Of a stretch of 64,000 nt of DNA, positions 1 to 9,734 are shown piece after piece. Below the pieces are notes generated by a model. That model worked only from the letters and a program-made list of their open reading frames with translations, had not been told where the DNA came from and did not search any database. Source of the DNA: Bacillus albus (GTDB taxonomy: Bacteria > Bacillota > Bacilli > Bacillales > Bacillaceae_G). The stretch covers positions 248,001 through 312,000 of the forward strand of contig NZ_MAOE01000037.1 of the NCBI RefSeq assembly GCF_001884185.1. The letters run 5' to 3'. How positions within the stretch are numbered: the first letter of the stretch is position 1; each line of letters begins with the position of its first letter. Position numbers and translations under genes: made by a program.

Positions 1-164
1 TGAATTACAGTAACGAAAAAGGTAAGTCCACCAAAACAGTAGACGAATGCAGAAAAGTGATGCGCCGGGTTAACATGCTCAGGTACTTCATGATCAGCGA
101 TATCACGCCATATTGGTGTAATATCTAACCTTTCATCTACCCAATCATAAATTTTATTTAACAT
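1..164 (-). CDS. qcrB: Menaquinol:cytochrome c reductase cytochrome b subunit (5' part only)
   Basis: Only the first 54 codons are present; the gene runs off the low-coordinate edge. The translation begins MLNKIYDWVDERLDITPIWR and then enters a hydrophobic stretch (about residues 40-54), as in Bacillus cytochrome b6-type QcrB. Its ATG directly follows the TAG stop of qcrA with no gap, which suggests translational coupling. QcrB is the membrane subunit carrying the b hemes and quinol sites of the bc complex. Identity rests on this N-terminus and on position after qcrA. Confidence 0.85.
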   Translation of the reverse strand, partial: MLNKIYDWVDERLDITPIWRDIADHEVPEHVNPAHHFSAFVYCFGGLTFFVTVI

Positions 165-677
165 CTACTTTGCACCCCCTTTTGGCTTCGCTTTTCCTAG
201 ATACAGTGTTCCATCTTTCACTTTAGATTCATAAATATCAAGCGGAGCAAGGGGCGGCGTGCCTTTAACGTTCATCCCGTCTTTTGTGTAACGGCCCCCA
301 TGACATGGACAAAAGAATTGATTTGGATGTGCTTTGTCCGAATTCCAGTTAACTGTACACCCTAAATGTTTACATACTGGAGAGAACGCAACAATGTCTC
401 CGCTTTCATCTTTATGAACCCAAGCTGATTTTGGCTCTTCTGACTTGTACCAACCATCAACCTGCTTTACCTTAAAGTCGAAACGTTTCGGCTCTGTTGT
501 AATGTCTTTTACTTGTGCAACAGCAACCATATCCGTTCCCGCTTCTTTTCTTAACACCGGATCAAGCGCAAATCGCGTCATCGGCATTAAAATACCCGCT
601 GCCATAAAGCCTCCTACCCCTGTAAGGGTGTAATTTAAAAACTGTCTTCTTGACACACGATGTTCTTTCTCGCTCAC
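165..677 (-). CDS. qcrA: Menaquinol:cytochrome c reductase Rieske iron-sulfur subunit QcrA
   Basis: 170-aa Rieske protein. Seen: a twin-arginine-like start (SRRQFLN, residues 9-15) followed by a hydrophobic segment (about 17-35) that would anchor the protein; [2Fe-2S] ligands in CKHLGC (C102, H104) and CPCH (C123, H126), with C107 and C125 placed for the usual disulfide. It passes electrons from menaquinol to cytochrome c on the outer face of the membrane. The start is GTG behind a very G-rich SD (AGAGGGGGG). First gene of qcrA-qcrB, with a 143-bp gap from ypiF. The G-rich SD could pair with the C-rich RNA candidate near 57.7 kb (inference). Confidence 0.96.
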   Translation of the reverse strand: MSEKEHRVSRRQFLNYTLTGVGGFMAAGILMPMTRFALDPVLRKEAGTDMVAVAQVKDITTEPKRFDFKVKQVDGWYKSEEPKSAWVHKDESGDIVAFSPVCKHLGCTVNWNSDKAHPNQFFCPCHGGRYTKDGMNVKGTPPLAPLDIYESKVKDGTLYLGKAKPKGGAK

Positions 678-820
678 GAAAATTTCCCCCCTCTATCAGA
701 AATTGTCCCCTCGTGATAAATTATATAAAAAATAAAAACTAGGACACTATCATGATATAATACGCTCATGCACAGGTCAATATCATACTACTCATAATAA
801 TAAGAACTTTCTGTTTATTA

Positions 821-1276
821 TTACTTTCCCCATTTTTCTTCTAACATCACCATTATATTTTTTATATGTGCATGAATAACTTCTCTTTTCGCTTGATCAC
901 TAAATTGTTCTAACGCTAATGAAGGAAACCAAAATAAATCTCCCTGCAATTCTTGCATATTTTCTTTCCATGAAAAATCACTTGTAACATAAGCAATATG
1001 CTTAAAACCTTGCTCTTGTAAATGTTTTGTCCATTCTTGCAAACGACCTTTTTCGTTTTTTTGACTTTCTACTAAATACGTAAATGCAGGTAGTAAAAGC
1101 ACTCTTCCTTTATATTCTCTTTCCAGCTCCATACTTAGCAATTCGATAAATTCGCCTTGTTCTACTACCGTTTTCATTTCTTTTGCTGCTGAAATTGATA
1201 AAAGTGGTATAACACCTGTATCTACATACTCTCTTGCTTGCTCAAACTGTTCTACATCTTTTACAATCCATTTCAA
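821..1276 (-). CDS. ypiF: YpiF family protein (DUF2487)
   Basis: Small soluble protein of unknown function, conserved in Bacillus between ypiB and qcrA. I place the start at a TTG (protein begins MKWIVKDVEQFEQAREYVD, 151 aa) because GGAGGAAGGAAG lies just upstream. A GTG 13 codons earlier has no SD and would give 164 aa. No signal peptide or membrane segment is visible; the C-terminal third is charged and probably helical. It is separated from ypiB by a terminator hairpin, so it may have its own promoter or belong to the qcr unit. Family known, function not. Confidence 0.85.
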   Translation of the reverse strand: MKWIVKDVEQFEQAREYVDTGVIPLLSISAAKEMKTVVEQGEFIELLSMELEREYKGRVLLLPAFTYLVESQKNEKGRLQEWTKHLQEQGFKHIAYVTSDFSWKENMQELQGDLFWFPSLALEQFSDQAKREVIHAHIKNIMVMLEEKWGK

Positions 1277-1351
1277 ATTACTTCCCTCCTCCCTTGTAAA
1301 TGACAGAACTTTCACTTTATATATATTAAACCATACTAAAAGAGGTAAAAA

Positions 1352-1385
1352 AAGAAAAACTACCTATATTAAGGTAGTTTTTCTT
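1352..1385 (-). terminator. Rho-independent terminator after ypiB
   Basis: A 14-bp stem (AAGAAAAACTACCT with its complement) around a 6-nt loop, followed on the minus strand by a T-rich run. It lies 40 bp beyond the ypiB stop and separates ypiA-ypiB from ypiF. Confidence 0.8.
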
Positions 1386-1428
1386 AAAAAGTCTGAAATT
1401 TGTAAAATTTTATGAATCCAAATGAATT

Positions 1429-2022
<594 letters not shown>

Positions 2023-2038
2023 TCAGTTTCCTTCCAAC

Positions 2039-3301
2039 TTATGAAAAATCCTCTAAATTATATAACAATTCTTCAATATGAATTTGTGTCGGGTCTAGTT
2101 GTATTAACTGAGTAAATACTTCTTTCGCCTCTTTTCGCATACCTTCTTCCAATAAGAAATAACCGTACTCTTCCAAGAAGTCTGGATGATTCTTAAAAGA
2201 AGTATATGCACTTTCATAGTGTTTTAATGCATCCGAATACATTTCTAATTGTTTTTTTGCAAACGCAAGATCCCAAAGTAGTTGTGTATCTGGTTCTCCG
2301 CTATCAATTGCACGCTCTACAACAGCAATTAGCTCTTCATACTTTTCTTGTTCCTTTAAGATATACGCATATTTTAATGTTGCACCTAAATGTCCTGGAT
2401 CTAACTCAAGCGCTTTTTGAAGTACTTCCTCTGCTTCAGCTATTTTTCCTAATTTCGCCGCTATGTTCGCTAATTCTACATAAAATGGTACAGAAAGCTC
2501 ATCTACTTTAATTCCTTCATGAAGTGTTTCATAGCTTTCTTGAAGCATTCCTTCTTTTTCATAGCTTTTCGCTAAATACATGTAAAGAGATGCATACTCA
2601 GGATCTAATTCTTTTAGCTCTTGCCAAGCACCAATTGCTCGTTGATATTCTTCACCTTGGTATAACGTAAAGGCATATCCAAATAATGAGTGAATATCTT
2701 TTTGTTCCTCTAAACCTGCTTCGTAATAAGAAATCGCTTCTTCCCAATTTCCAATCGCACTTAATGTTTCTCCGAGGCGAAGTGCAATGACGACACCACC
2801 CATTATTTTATGTTCCGCTAATAGCGACTCATAATAAGTGATTGCCTTTTGTTCTTCTCCTTTACTACTATATAACTCTGCTAATCCAAACGTAATAACT
2901 GGCTCGTCGGGCATCATTTCTTTCGCCTTTAATAGTTTTTGTTCTGCTACATCATCGAAACCTTGCATTTGGAATAAATCCGCAACAAGTAATAACGATT
3001 GAACATATAAATCATCATTTTCCGGAATATCATGAAGTACTTCAATCGCTTCATCTTCTTTATCTAGATCAATATATAATTCTGCTAAAAATACAGTGAA
3101 TTCACTTTCTTCCGGATACAATAAACGTAAATCTTCTGTAATAGCTAACGCTTCATCCATAAATCCAAGTGTATGATAATAGCGAGCGATATCATACTTC
3201 TCTTCATCATTCGCAATTTTTAATTGTTCTTTTAATAATTGTAATCCTTTTTCTGCTTCACCATTTTCAATATATGAAACAGCTTGTTCAAACTTTTGCA
3301 T
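2039..3301 (-). CDS. ypiA: Tetratricopeptide repeat protein YpiA
   Basis: 420-aa, strongly acidic protein made almost entirely of TPR-like helical repeats, for example ALKYAYILKEQEKYEELIAV near residue 310 and EEYGYFLLEEGMRKEAKEVF near 380. No signal peptide. TPR arrays act as protein-binding scaffolds; the partner is not shown here. The SD is AAAGGAG, 6-7 nt before ATG. It heads a two-gene unit with ypiB. In B. subtilis the ortholog sits beside aroE/tyrA; here those genes are missing and hisC is next upstream. Confidence 0.9.
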   Translation of the reverse strand: MQKFEQAVSYIENGEAEKGLQLLKEQLKIANDEEKYDIARYYHTLGFMDEALAITEDLRLLYPEESEFTVFLAELYIDLDKEDEAIEVLHDIPENDDLYVQSLLLVADLFQMQGFDDVAEQKLLKAKEMMPDEPVITFGLAELYSSKGEEQKAITYYESLLAEHKIMGGVVIALRLGETLSAIGNWEEAISYYEAGLEEQKDIHSLFGYAFTLYQGEEYQRAIGAWQELKELDPEYASLYMYLAKSYEKEGMLQESYETLHEGIKVDELSVPFYVELANIAAKLGKIAEAEEVLQKALELDPGHLGATLKYAYILKEQEKYEELIAVVERAIDSGEPDTQLLWDLAFAKKQLEMYSDALKHYESAYTSFKNHPDFLEEYGYFLLEEGMRKEAKEVFTQLIQLDPTQIHIEELLYNLEDFS

Positions 3302-3360
3302 AAACGTCTCCTTTAATTATAAAGAATATTCTTTTCTGTTCATTTCACCCGCTATTTGCA

Positions 3361-3433
3361 GGCAGCCCGATTGGTGCGGGCTAATAATGAGTGAGGGGAT
3401 GAGCATCCCCTCACTCATTAAAGTTTCACTTTA
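3361..3433. repeat. GC-rich hairpin, possible B. cereus-group dispersed repeat
   Basis: Two nested structures: GCCCGATTGGTGCGGGC (3365-3381, short arms GCCCG/CGGGC) and, a few bases on, a 17-bp perfect stem with a 2-nt loop (left arm from TAATGAGTGAGGGGAT, 3385-3421 region). No T-run follows on either strand, so it is not a normal terminator. Its base composition differs from the surrounding AT-rich spacer. The layout recalls short dispersed intergenic elements of this group (bcr-type); that assignment is from memory and unproven. TTTAT follows at 3430. Confidence 0.45.
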
Positions 3434-3631
3434 TCATAAGCAACTAGGTGTAACAACGCTACCTTTAGAAAGAGCATACTGCTTCTTGTACTTTCACTCA
3501 TAACGATTCGAATATGACACCGATACCGCATTACTACTTTCTATTGTACCGTTTTCTTTCATTACCTTGCAAATAACTTTCCTTATTGATTATTGACCCG
3601 CACGAACTCTTTACAGTTCTTCTTTATTTAA

Positions 3632-3660
3632 ATAAAAAAGACTCCTATATTAGGAGCCTT
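3632..3660 (-). terminator. Terminator after hisC
   Basis: Stem CTCCTA/TAGGAG with a 3-nt loop, extended by AAAGG/CTTT-type pairing and followed on the minus strand by TTTTTT. It lies just beyond the hisC stop. Confidence 0.75.
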
Positions 3661-3669
3661 TACAAACTC

Positions 3670-4782
3670 TTAAAAGTATGTTTCCTCTTTCTTTACTTGC
3701 TCGTTTACAAGCTCTTTCAATAGTTCTATAATTTCATCATTTTCTTCTTTCAAACCGACAGTAATACGAATACCATCCTGTATACCAAATGCAGCACCAG
3801 AACGAACAATATAGCCTTTCTTCATTAATCGCTCGAAAGCCTCATTACCAGGAATACCAAGTTTTAAGAAAATGAAATTTGTTTGAGATGGATAATAGAA
3901 TACGTTATATTCCTTACAAAACGCGTAATATTGATTTAATCCTTCTTCATTCTTTTTCACACATTCTTGTAAAAACGCTTGATCTTCTAATGCAGCAAGT
4001 GCTACAGATTGCGCTACAGTCGATGTATTAAATGGTAATCTTGCTACTTCTAACTGCCCAATTAACTTCTCATTACCAACCGCATATCCAATACGGAAAG
4101 CAGCTAAACCATATGCTTTTGAAAACGTGCGTAAAACCATAAGGTTTTCATACTTTTCAAGAAGTGGTAGTGTTTGCGGATAGTCTTCTGCTCCCGCATA
4201 TTCATAGTATGCTTCGTCCATAATAACGAGCGCTGACTTAGGAACTGATTCTAAAAATGAAAGTAAGTTTTGTTTCTCTACATATGTACCTGTTGGATTA
4301 TTCGGGTTACAAATCCATATAATCTTCGTTTTATCATCTACTTGCTGTAACATCGCATCTAAATCGTGAATACCATCTTTCAGTGGTACTTCACGAACTT
4401 CTGCCCCTTCAATAACAGCATGGTGATGGTATTGCGAGAATGTTGGATTCGCCATTACAACATTTGTTCCTTCGTGTAGTAATGCACGGCTAATCATTTG
4501 AATGACTTCATCTAAGCCACTACCAAATAACAGTTGTTCGGCCTTAACACCTAACTGCTCAGCTACTTTTGTTCGAAGTTCAAAAGCATACCCATCTGGA
4601 TAAAGAGCGTATTGACTCGCTAAAGAAGTTAATGCTTCTATTACATGTGCTGAGCAACCGAATGGATTTTCGTTCGATGCTAATTTCACAATTTTTGATA
4701 ATCCATATTCCCTTTTTACTTCTTCAATATTTTTCCCAGGTACATATGCTCTCAAAGTTAACAATTGCTCTTTCACTCTCAT
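3670..4782 (-). CDS. hisC: Histidinol-phosphate / aromatic amino acid aminotransferase
   Basis: 370-aa class I/II PLP aminotransferase. Seen: substrate-loop motif CNPNNPTGT (158-166), D189 for the PLP pyridine, Schiff-base lysine K222 in RTFSKAYG, and R230 for the substrate carboxylate. HisC makes histidinol phosphate in histidine synthesis; linked to aroB/aroC, it probably also transaminates phenylpyruvate and hydroxyphenylpyruvate. The start at MRVKEQLL is set by GGGGGAAG 4-5 nt upstream; the 19 codons before it lack an SD. It ends at its own terminator. A second hisC elsewhere in the genome would be normal for this group. Confidence 0.93.
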   Translation of the reverse strand: MRVKEQLLTLRAYVPGKNIEEVKREYGLSKIVKLASNENPFGCSAHVIEALTSLASQYALYPDGYAFELRTKVAEQLGVKAEQLLFGSGLDEVIQMISRALLHEGTNVVMANPTFSQYHHHAVIEGAEVREVPLKDGIHDLDAMLQQVDDKTKIIWICNPNNPTGTYVEKQNLLSFLESVPKSALVIMDEAYYEYAGAEDYPQTLPLLEKYENLMVLRTFSKAYGLAAFRIGYAVGNEKLIGQLEVARLPFNTSTVAQSVALAALEDQAFLQECVKKNEEGLNQYYAFCKEYNVFYYPSQTNFIFLKLGIPGNEAFERLMKKGYIVRSGAAFGIQDGIRITVGLKEENDEIIELLKELVNEQVKKEETYF

Positions 4783-4890
4783 TTTTCTTCCCCCAGTCAT
4801 TTTATTCAATTCGATTACGCGACGGTTGCAATCCCTCACTGTAATCGTTTATCTTAACCGCCACTATTACGAGAATACCTCTAACACTTC

Positions 4891-5976
4891 TTAAGCCATA
4901 TCCTTTTGAAATGCCTCTAACGCAATATGAACAGTCTCATCTGAAATAGATACGACATTCACTACCCCATATTCCTGCATTAATACCATATGAATTGCTC
5001 CAGCATTCGCTTTCTTATCTTGTTTCATCAATTGAACGAGACGCTCTACATTCAAATCACTTGGCATTTTTGGATAGCCGTACTTTAAGAACCACTGCTT
5101 CATCTCTTCATAAGACAGATCAACATTGTACACTTGCTCACTTAAAAATAAAGCAAATAACATCCCAACCGCTACTCCGTCACCGTGAGTAATGTTTCCA
5201 TATCCTAGTTCTTTTTCAAGAGCATGACCTAACGTATGTCCAAAGTTCAAATGAGCACGTACACCTTTTTCTGTTTCATCTTGCGATACAATGTTTGCCT
5301 TTACAGGAATCGCCTTCGTTAATATGTGGATTAATTTCTCATCACGAAGATCTAATAATGTTTGCACTTCTTCTTTCAGCCAATGATACAGCTTTACATC
5401 ACCAATAAGAGCATGTTTTATCACTTCTGCATAACCTGAACGCCACTCTTTTTCAGGAAGAGACTGTAAAAACGGCGTATGATATACAACTGCTTCTGGT
5501 TGATGGAATGCCCCTATCATATTTTTACCTAATGGGTGATTAATCGCTACTTTCCCACCTACCGCGCTATCGTGAGCTAATAGAGTCGTTGGAACTTGAA
5601 CAAAGCGAATTCCACGCATAAACGATGCAGCAACAAAACCAGCTAAATCTCCAATCATCCCGCCTCCAAGTGCGATAATTAAAGAATTTCTATCTAATTT
5701 ATTTTCAAGAGCTGACGTATGAGCCGCATAGAAGTTTTCAAAAGACTTCTCTTTTTCACCACTCGGTACAACGAATGAAAATACTTTTTGCTCTATTTGC
5801 AACACATCTAAAACTGTCTGTAAGTGTAAAGACGCAACAGCTTCATCTGAAATGATCATAATATTTGATACAGATGGCTGCATGTTTTGAACGATTGTTG
5901 TCAAATGTGACAACGATTTTTTTCCTACATGTACATCATATTCTTTTGATTTCGTTTGAATATGTATGTTTTCCAT
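4891..5976 (-). CDS. aroB: 3-dehydroquinate synthase
   Basis: 361 aa. It converts DAHP to 3-dehydroquinate, step 2 of the shikimate pathway, using NAD and a divalent metal. Seen: the glycine-rich nucleotide site ALGGGMIGDLAGFVA (102-116), the core VPTTLLAHDSAVGGK (128-142), and metal ligands in GYAEVIKH, FGHTLGHALE and HGDGVAVGM. Its ATG overlaps the aroC stop by one base (TAATG) and has GAGGGG upstream, so it is coupled to aroC. aroH, which follows aroB in B. subtilis, is not here. Confidence 0.96.
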   Translation of the reverse strand: MENIHIQTKSKEYDVHVGKKSLSHLTTIVQNMQPSVSNIMIISDEAVASLHLQTVLDVLQIEQKVFSFVVPSGEKEKSFENFYAAHTSALENKLDRNSLIIALGGGMIGDLAGFVAASFMRGIRFVQVPTTLLAHDSAVGGKVAINHPLGKNMIGAFHQPEAVVYHTPFLQSLPEKEWRSGYAEVIKHALIGDVKLYHWLKEEVQTLLDLRDEKLIHILTKAIPVKANIVSQDETEKGVRAHLNFGHTLGHALEKELGYGNITHGDGVAVGMLFALFLSEQVYNVDLSYEEMKQWFLKYGYPKMPSDLNVERLVQLMKQDKKANAGAIHMVLMQEYGVVNVVSISDETVHIALEAFQKDMA

Positions 5977-7148
5977 TAAAATCCCCTCGCATATTCATTA
6001 TGTTTCTCAATATTTTCACGAATAAGGTCGATACGATCTAATCCGAATTGTTCTATTAAAGCTGTCGCTAATTCCCAAGCTACAACCGCTTCTGCAACGA
6101 CACTAGCCGCTGGAACAGCACAACTATCTGAACGTTCAATACTCGCTGTAAAAGGCTCTTTCGTATCAATATCGACACTTTGAAGAGGTTTATATAGTGT
6201 AGGTATCGGTTTCATCACACCGCGCACAACAATTGGCATTCCAGTCGTCATTCCGCCTTCTAAACCACCTGCGTTATTTGTTCTTCGTGTATATCCATGC
6301 TCTTCATTCCAAAGAATCTCATCATGAACTTCGCTACCTGGTCTATGTGCTGCCTCAAAACCAATTCCAATCTCGACACCTTTAAAAGCATTAATGCTCA
6401 TAATTGCAGCCGCTAATTTTGCATCTAGTTTTCGATCATAATGTACATAGCTACCGACCCCAATTGGCATTCCTTCCACAATTACTTCAACGATGCCACC
6501 GATGGAATCACCATTTGATTTCGCATCATCAATTGCTTTTATCATTTGATTACCAGCTTCTTCATCTAAACAACGTACGGGTGATGCTTCTGTAATGCTT
6601 TTTAATTCTTCAATTGAACGATACGTAGTCTCCTTAGCCTCAACGCCGCCAATTTCAATTACATGGCCCGCTACTGTAATACCAAGTTCCGCTAACACTT
6701 TTTTAGCAACTGCACCAGCAGCAACACGTACTGTCGTTTCGCGAGCTGAAGAACGTTCCAGTACATTTCTCATATCTCTATGACCATATTTAATCGCACC
6801 ATTTAAATCAGCATGTCCCGGTCTTGGTTTTGTTACTTTCCTTTTCATTTCTTTTTCTTCTTGTTCCGTTAACGGCTCTGCACCCATAATTTTTGTCCAA
6901 TGTGCAAAATCACGGTTTTCAACAACAAGTGCAATTGGAGAACCTAATGTCTCTCCATGTCTAACACCACTTACAATTTGCACTTGATCTGTTTCGATTT
7001 GCATGCGTCTACCACGCCCATATCCCTTTTGCCTTCTAGCTAACTCTTCATTTATATCAGCCGCAACTATTGGTAGACCTGCTGGTACACCTTCTATAAT
7101 CGTTGTAAGTTGTGGACCATGAGATTCACCAGCTGTAATATATCGCAT
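5976..7148 (-). CDS. aroC: Chorismate synthase
   Basis: 390 aa; makes chorismate from EPSP with reduced FMN, the last common step to aromatic amino acids, folate and menaquinone. The three family signatures are present: [14 protein letters not shown] (7-20), [18 protein letters not shown] (about 122-139) and [18 protein letters not shown] near residue 296. SD AGAGGAA precedes ATG. It is the first gene of aroC-aroB-hisC, 270 bp downstream of ndk. The B. subtilis name for this gene is aroF. Confidence 0.96.
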   Translation of the reverse strand: MRYITAGESHGPQLTTIIEGVPAGLPIVAADINEELARRQKGYGRGRRMQIETDQVQIVSGVRHGETLGSPIALVVENRDFAHWTKIMGAEPLTEQEEKEMKRKVTKPRPGHADLNGAIKYGHRDMRNVLERSSARETTVRVAAGAVAKKVLAELGITVAGHVIEIGGVEAKETTYRSIEELKSITEASPVRCLDEEAGNQMIKAIDDAKSNGDSIGGIVEVIVEGMPIGVGSYVHYDRKLDAKLAAAIMSINAFKGVEIGIGFEAAHRPGSEVHDEILWNEEHGYTRRTNNAGGLEGGMTTGMPIVVRGVMKPIPTLYKPLQSVDIDTKEPFTASIERSDSCAVPAASVVAEAVVAWELATALIEQFGLDRIDLIRENIEKHNEYARGF

Positions 7149-7334
7149 ACGTTATTCCTCTTTTCGTATATGTATTTATCTCGCTATATTAAGCAATAAA
7201 ATTATCCCTCATTACTCTAAAAATATAAAAAAATTATATACTACATCAGCCATTCGCTTATTCCCCGATAGGCCGTTTACTTTACATATCAATATATCAT
7301 AACAGCCTAAACTTCGTAACTAATTGAAATAAAA

Positions 7335-7372
7335 AAAGTGCAAGAAGAATACCCCTATTCTCCTTGCACTTT
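7335..7372 (-). terminator. Terminator after ndk
   Basis: Long stem AAAGTGCAAG...CTTGCACTTT with a 4-6 nt apical loop, then TTTTTTT on the minus strand. It isolates ndk from aroC. Confidence 0.85.
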
Positions 7373-7420
7373 CTACTATTATCACAGTGATTAAAGCGTT
7401 TACAAATTATTTCAAAATAA

Positions 7421-7867
7421 TTAGTAAATCCATTCATTCATTAATTTTGAGTAGTCAACTAATTCTTCTTCTTTAAAGAAAATAGCAATCTCGCGCTCTG
7501 CACTTTCTAACGAATCAGAACCATGGATAATGTTTTTCGCAACAGTTACACCGAAATCTCCACGAATTGTTCCAGGAGCTGCTTCATGTGGTCTTGTTTT
7601 ACCCATCATGTTACGAGCTGTATCTACTACACCTTCACCTTGCCATACCATTGCGAATACAGGGCCAGATGTAATAAAGTCTACTAATTCACCAAAGAAA
7701 GGTTTCTCTGTGTGCTCAGCATAGTGTTGTCCAGCAATTTCCGGAGTGACTTGCATTAATTTTGCACCAACTAATTGAAAGCCCTTCTTCTCAAAACGAG
7801 CTACAATTTCCCCAATGAAGGCACGTTGTACACCGTCTGGTTTAACCATTAGAAATGTTTTTTCCAT
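7421..7867 (-). CDS. ndk: Nucleoside diphosphate kinase
   Basis: 148 aa, the normal family length. It transfers the gamma-phosphate of ATP to NDPs through a phosphohistidine. Seen: substrate loop [19 protein letters not shown] (86-104) and catalytic H115 in NIIHGSDS. The start at [12 protein letters not shown] is fixed by GGAGAGA 6 nt upstream; upstream in-frame codons are leader. It lies between the heptaprenyl/menaquinone genes and aroC, as in other bacilli, and ends at its own terminator. Confidence 0.97.
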   Translation of the reverse strand: MEKTFLMVKPDGVQRAFIGEIVARFEKKGFQLVGAKLMQVTPEIAGQHYAEHTEKPFFGELVDFITSGPVFAMVWQGEGVVDTARNMMGKTRPHEAAPGTIRGDFGVTVAKNIIHGSDSLESAEREIAIFFKEEELVDYSKLMNEWIY

Positions 7868-7991
7868 AAAAAATCTCTCCACTTCTGAATTATGTATGTA
7901 ATTGTATATCCCCACACACATATTAACACCCTTATCACAATTGTGCAATAGTTTTGAAATAGAGAGATTATTTTATTTTTTAGAAAAAACA

Positions 7992-8954
7992 CTAAAATTT
8001 TCGTTTTCCAATATACTTTGCTACATTTTGTAATGCATACTTCGCTTGTCCACGTGGAAGTGGTTTTATAATTTCTAATGCTTTATGTAAATAACGTTCA
8101 CTAAACGCAAATGCTTTATCAATAGCAGCGCTATTCTTTACAGCCTCAATAATTTCTTTCATTTCATCCGCTGTTGTATTTTCATGTACAGATTTGATTT
8201 TCCTACAAAGAACTGGATCTTCCATCGCATATAGGGCAGGAAGCGTAATATTCCCTTGTAGTAAATCTCCGCCAGCAGGCTTTCCAAGTTTCTCTTCTGT
8301 GGAAACGAAATCTAAAATATCATCAATTATTTGATACGACATTCCTACGAAATACCCATACCAAAACAGACGATTTACCGTATCACGATTAGCGCCAGCA
8401 GCAATTGCTCCTAATTGGCAACTCGCAGCAATTAATAATGCTGTTTTTCGCTTTATTCTCCTTAAATACGTTCTTAAATTTTGATCATAGTTATACTTAT
8501 CTTTAATTTGTTCAATTTCACCTTTACACACTTCTAAAATGGTATGCGATAGCGCCTGATGCGCCTCAGGAATTTCGATATTTGTAATACATTCAAGAGA
8601 CTTAGCGAATAGATAGTCCCCTGTATACATTGCAATGCGATCTCCCCATTTCGCATTCACAGTTGCACTACCACGTCGTAAAAACGCAGCATCAATAACA
8701 TCATCGTGAACAAGAGAAGCCATATGAATAAGTTCTAACGCAACAGCTACATGCTTAATTGCATCTAACTTATAATCTCCAAATTTCCCCGCAAGCAAGA
8801 CAAATACAGGACGAATTCGCTTCCCACCAGCTTCAATAAGTTGTAATGCCGCCTCTTCTACTAATGGCTGTTCAGAAGCAACTGTCTTTTTTAATTCTTT
8901 TTCTATCACATTAATATCCGATCGTAAAAAAGAGTACATAAGTTGTAACTTCAT
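7992..8954 (-). CDS. hepT: Heptaprenyl diphosphate synthase component II
   Basis: 320-aa trans-prenyltransferase, catalytic subunit of the enzyme that builds the C35 side chain of menaquinone-7. Seen: first aspartate-rich motif in LVHDDVIDAA (82-90), with FLRRGSATVN after it, and the second in YQIIDDILDF (about 208-217). It works with the small subunit HepS two genes upstream. ATG (MKLQLMYSF) is chosen because AAGGTG lies 6 nt before it; a GTG three codons earlier overlaps that SD. It follows menG within 40 bp. Confidence 0.95.
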   Translation of the reverse strand: MKLQLMYSFLRSDINVIEKELKKTVASEQPLVEEAALQLIEAGGKRIRPVFVLLAGKFGDYKLDAIKHVAVALELIHMASLVHDDVIDAAFLRRGSATVNAKWGDRIAMYTGDYLFAKSLECITNIEIPEAHQALSHTILEVCKGEIEQIKDKYNYDQNLRTYLRRIKRKTALLIAASCQLGAIAAGANRDTVNRLFWYGYFVGMSYQIIDDILDFVSTEEKLGKPAGGDLLQGNITLPALYAMEDPVLCRKIKSVHENTTADEMKEIIEAVKNSAAIDKAFAFSERYLHKALEIIKPLPRGQAKYALQNVAKYIGKRKF

Positions 8955-8991
8955 ATTGTTCACCTTAACCTAAAACTTCTTTTTTCTTTTT

Positions 8992-9705
8992 CTATTTTGA
9001 TTCTGGTTTCATACCTAAGTGCATCGCTGCTACCCCAAAAGTAAACGGCTTCACTTGTACACGTTCAAGTCCAGCTTTTTCGAACATATTAGCCAATTCT
9101 TTCATACCAGGGAATGTACTAGCAGATTCTTGTAACCATGAATATTCTTTATAACTTTTCGCAAATAACTTTCCAAATAAAGGCATGATATATTTAAAGT
9201 ATAAAACATACCCTTGTCGAAAACCAATCATTGTTGGCTGAGATGTTTCTAAACAAATTACTTTTCCACCTGGTTTTACTACACGCGTCATTTCTTTTAA
9301 TACGTGCATATAATCCGGTACGTTACGTAAACCAAATCCAATCGTTACATAATCAAATGTGTTATCTTCAAATGGAAGTTCCATCGCATTCCCGTGTAGA
9401 AGTTCCACTTGTTTTAATTGTAACGCCTCTACCTTTTGCTTACCGACAGATAACATATTTTCACTGAAATCTAAACCAACAACCTTGCCCTGTTCACCTA
9501 CCGCTCCAGCTAGTGCAATTGTCCAGTCCGCTGTCCCGCAGCATACATCAAGTGCTTTACTACCTGGTTTTACATCCATAATGCGCATCGTCTCTTTACG
9601 CCACGCTTTATGTCTTTGAAAACTAATTACAGAATTCATTACATCGTATTTATCAGAGATTTTCTCAAATACATCATGTACTCTTTCTTCTTTTGATTGT
9701 TGCAT
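8992..9705 (-). CDS. menG: Demethylmenaquinone methyltransferase
   Basis: 237-aa UbiE/MenG-type SAM methyltransferase, last step of menaquinone synthesis. Seen: SAM motif I in [12 protein letters not shown] (51-62), acidic residue after strand 2 in [10 protein letters not shown], and the family signature [20 protein letters not shown] (about 118-137). The start [13 protein letters not shown] has AAGG 8 nt upstream and gives the usual length. It sits between hepS and hepT, so side-chain synthesis and ring methylation are co-transcribed. Also called ubiE or gerCB. Confidence 0.95.
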   Translation of the reverse strand: MQQSKEERVHDVFEKISDKYDVMNSVISFQRHKAWRKETMRIMDVKPGSKALDVCCGTADWTIALAGAVGEQGKVVGLDFSENMLSVGKQKVEALQLKQVELLHGNAMELPFEDNTFDYVTIGFGLRNVPDYMHVLKEMTRVVKPGGKVICLETSQPTMIGFRQGYVLYFKYIMPLFGKLFAKSYKEYSWLQESASTFPGMKELANMFEKAGLERVQVKPFTFGVAAMHLGMKPESK

Positions 9706-9734
9706 GCTCGTACCTTCTTCCAATGTAAAATTGC

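Larger units (their letters stand above)
3302..3669. other. Gene-free interval between ypiA and hisC
   Basis: No credible coding region was found on either strand. It holds the ypiA leader, a strong hairpin at 3384-3421 with GC-rich flanking sequence, about 180 bp with nothing I recognise, and the hisC terminator. B. subtilis has tyrA and aroE at this point. Confidence 0.6.

Noticed and set aside
3385-3420. Terminator call for the strong hairpin
   Set aside because: No T-run on either strand and it lies upstream of ypiA; listed as a repeat instead.
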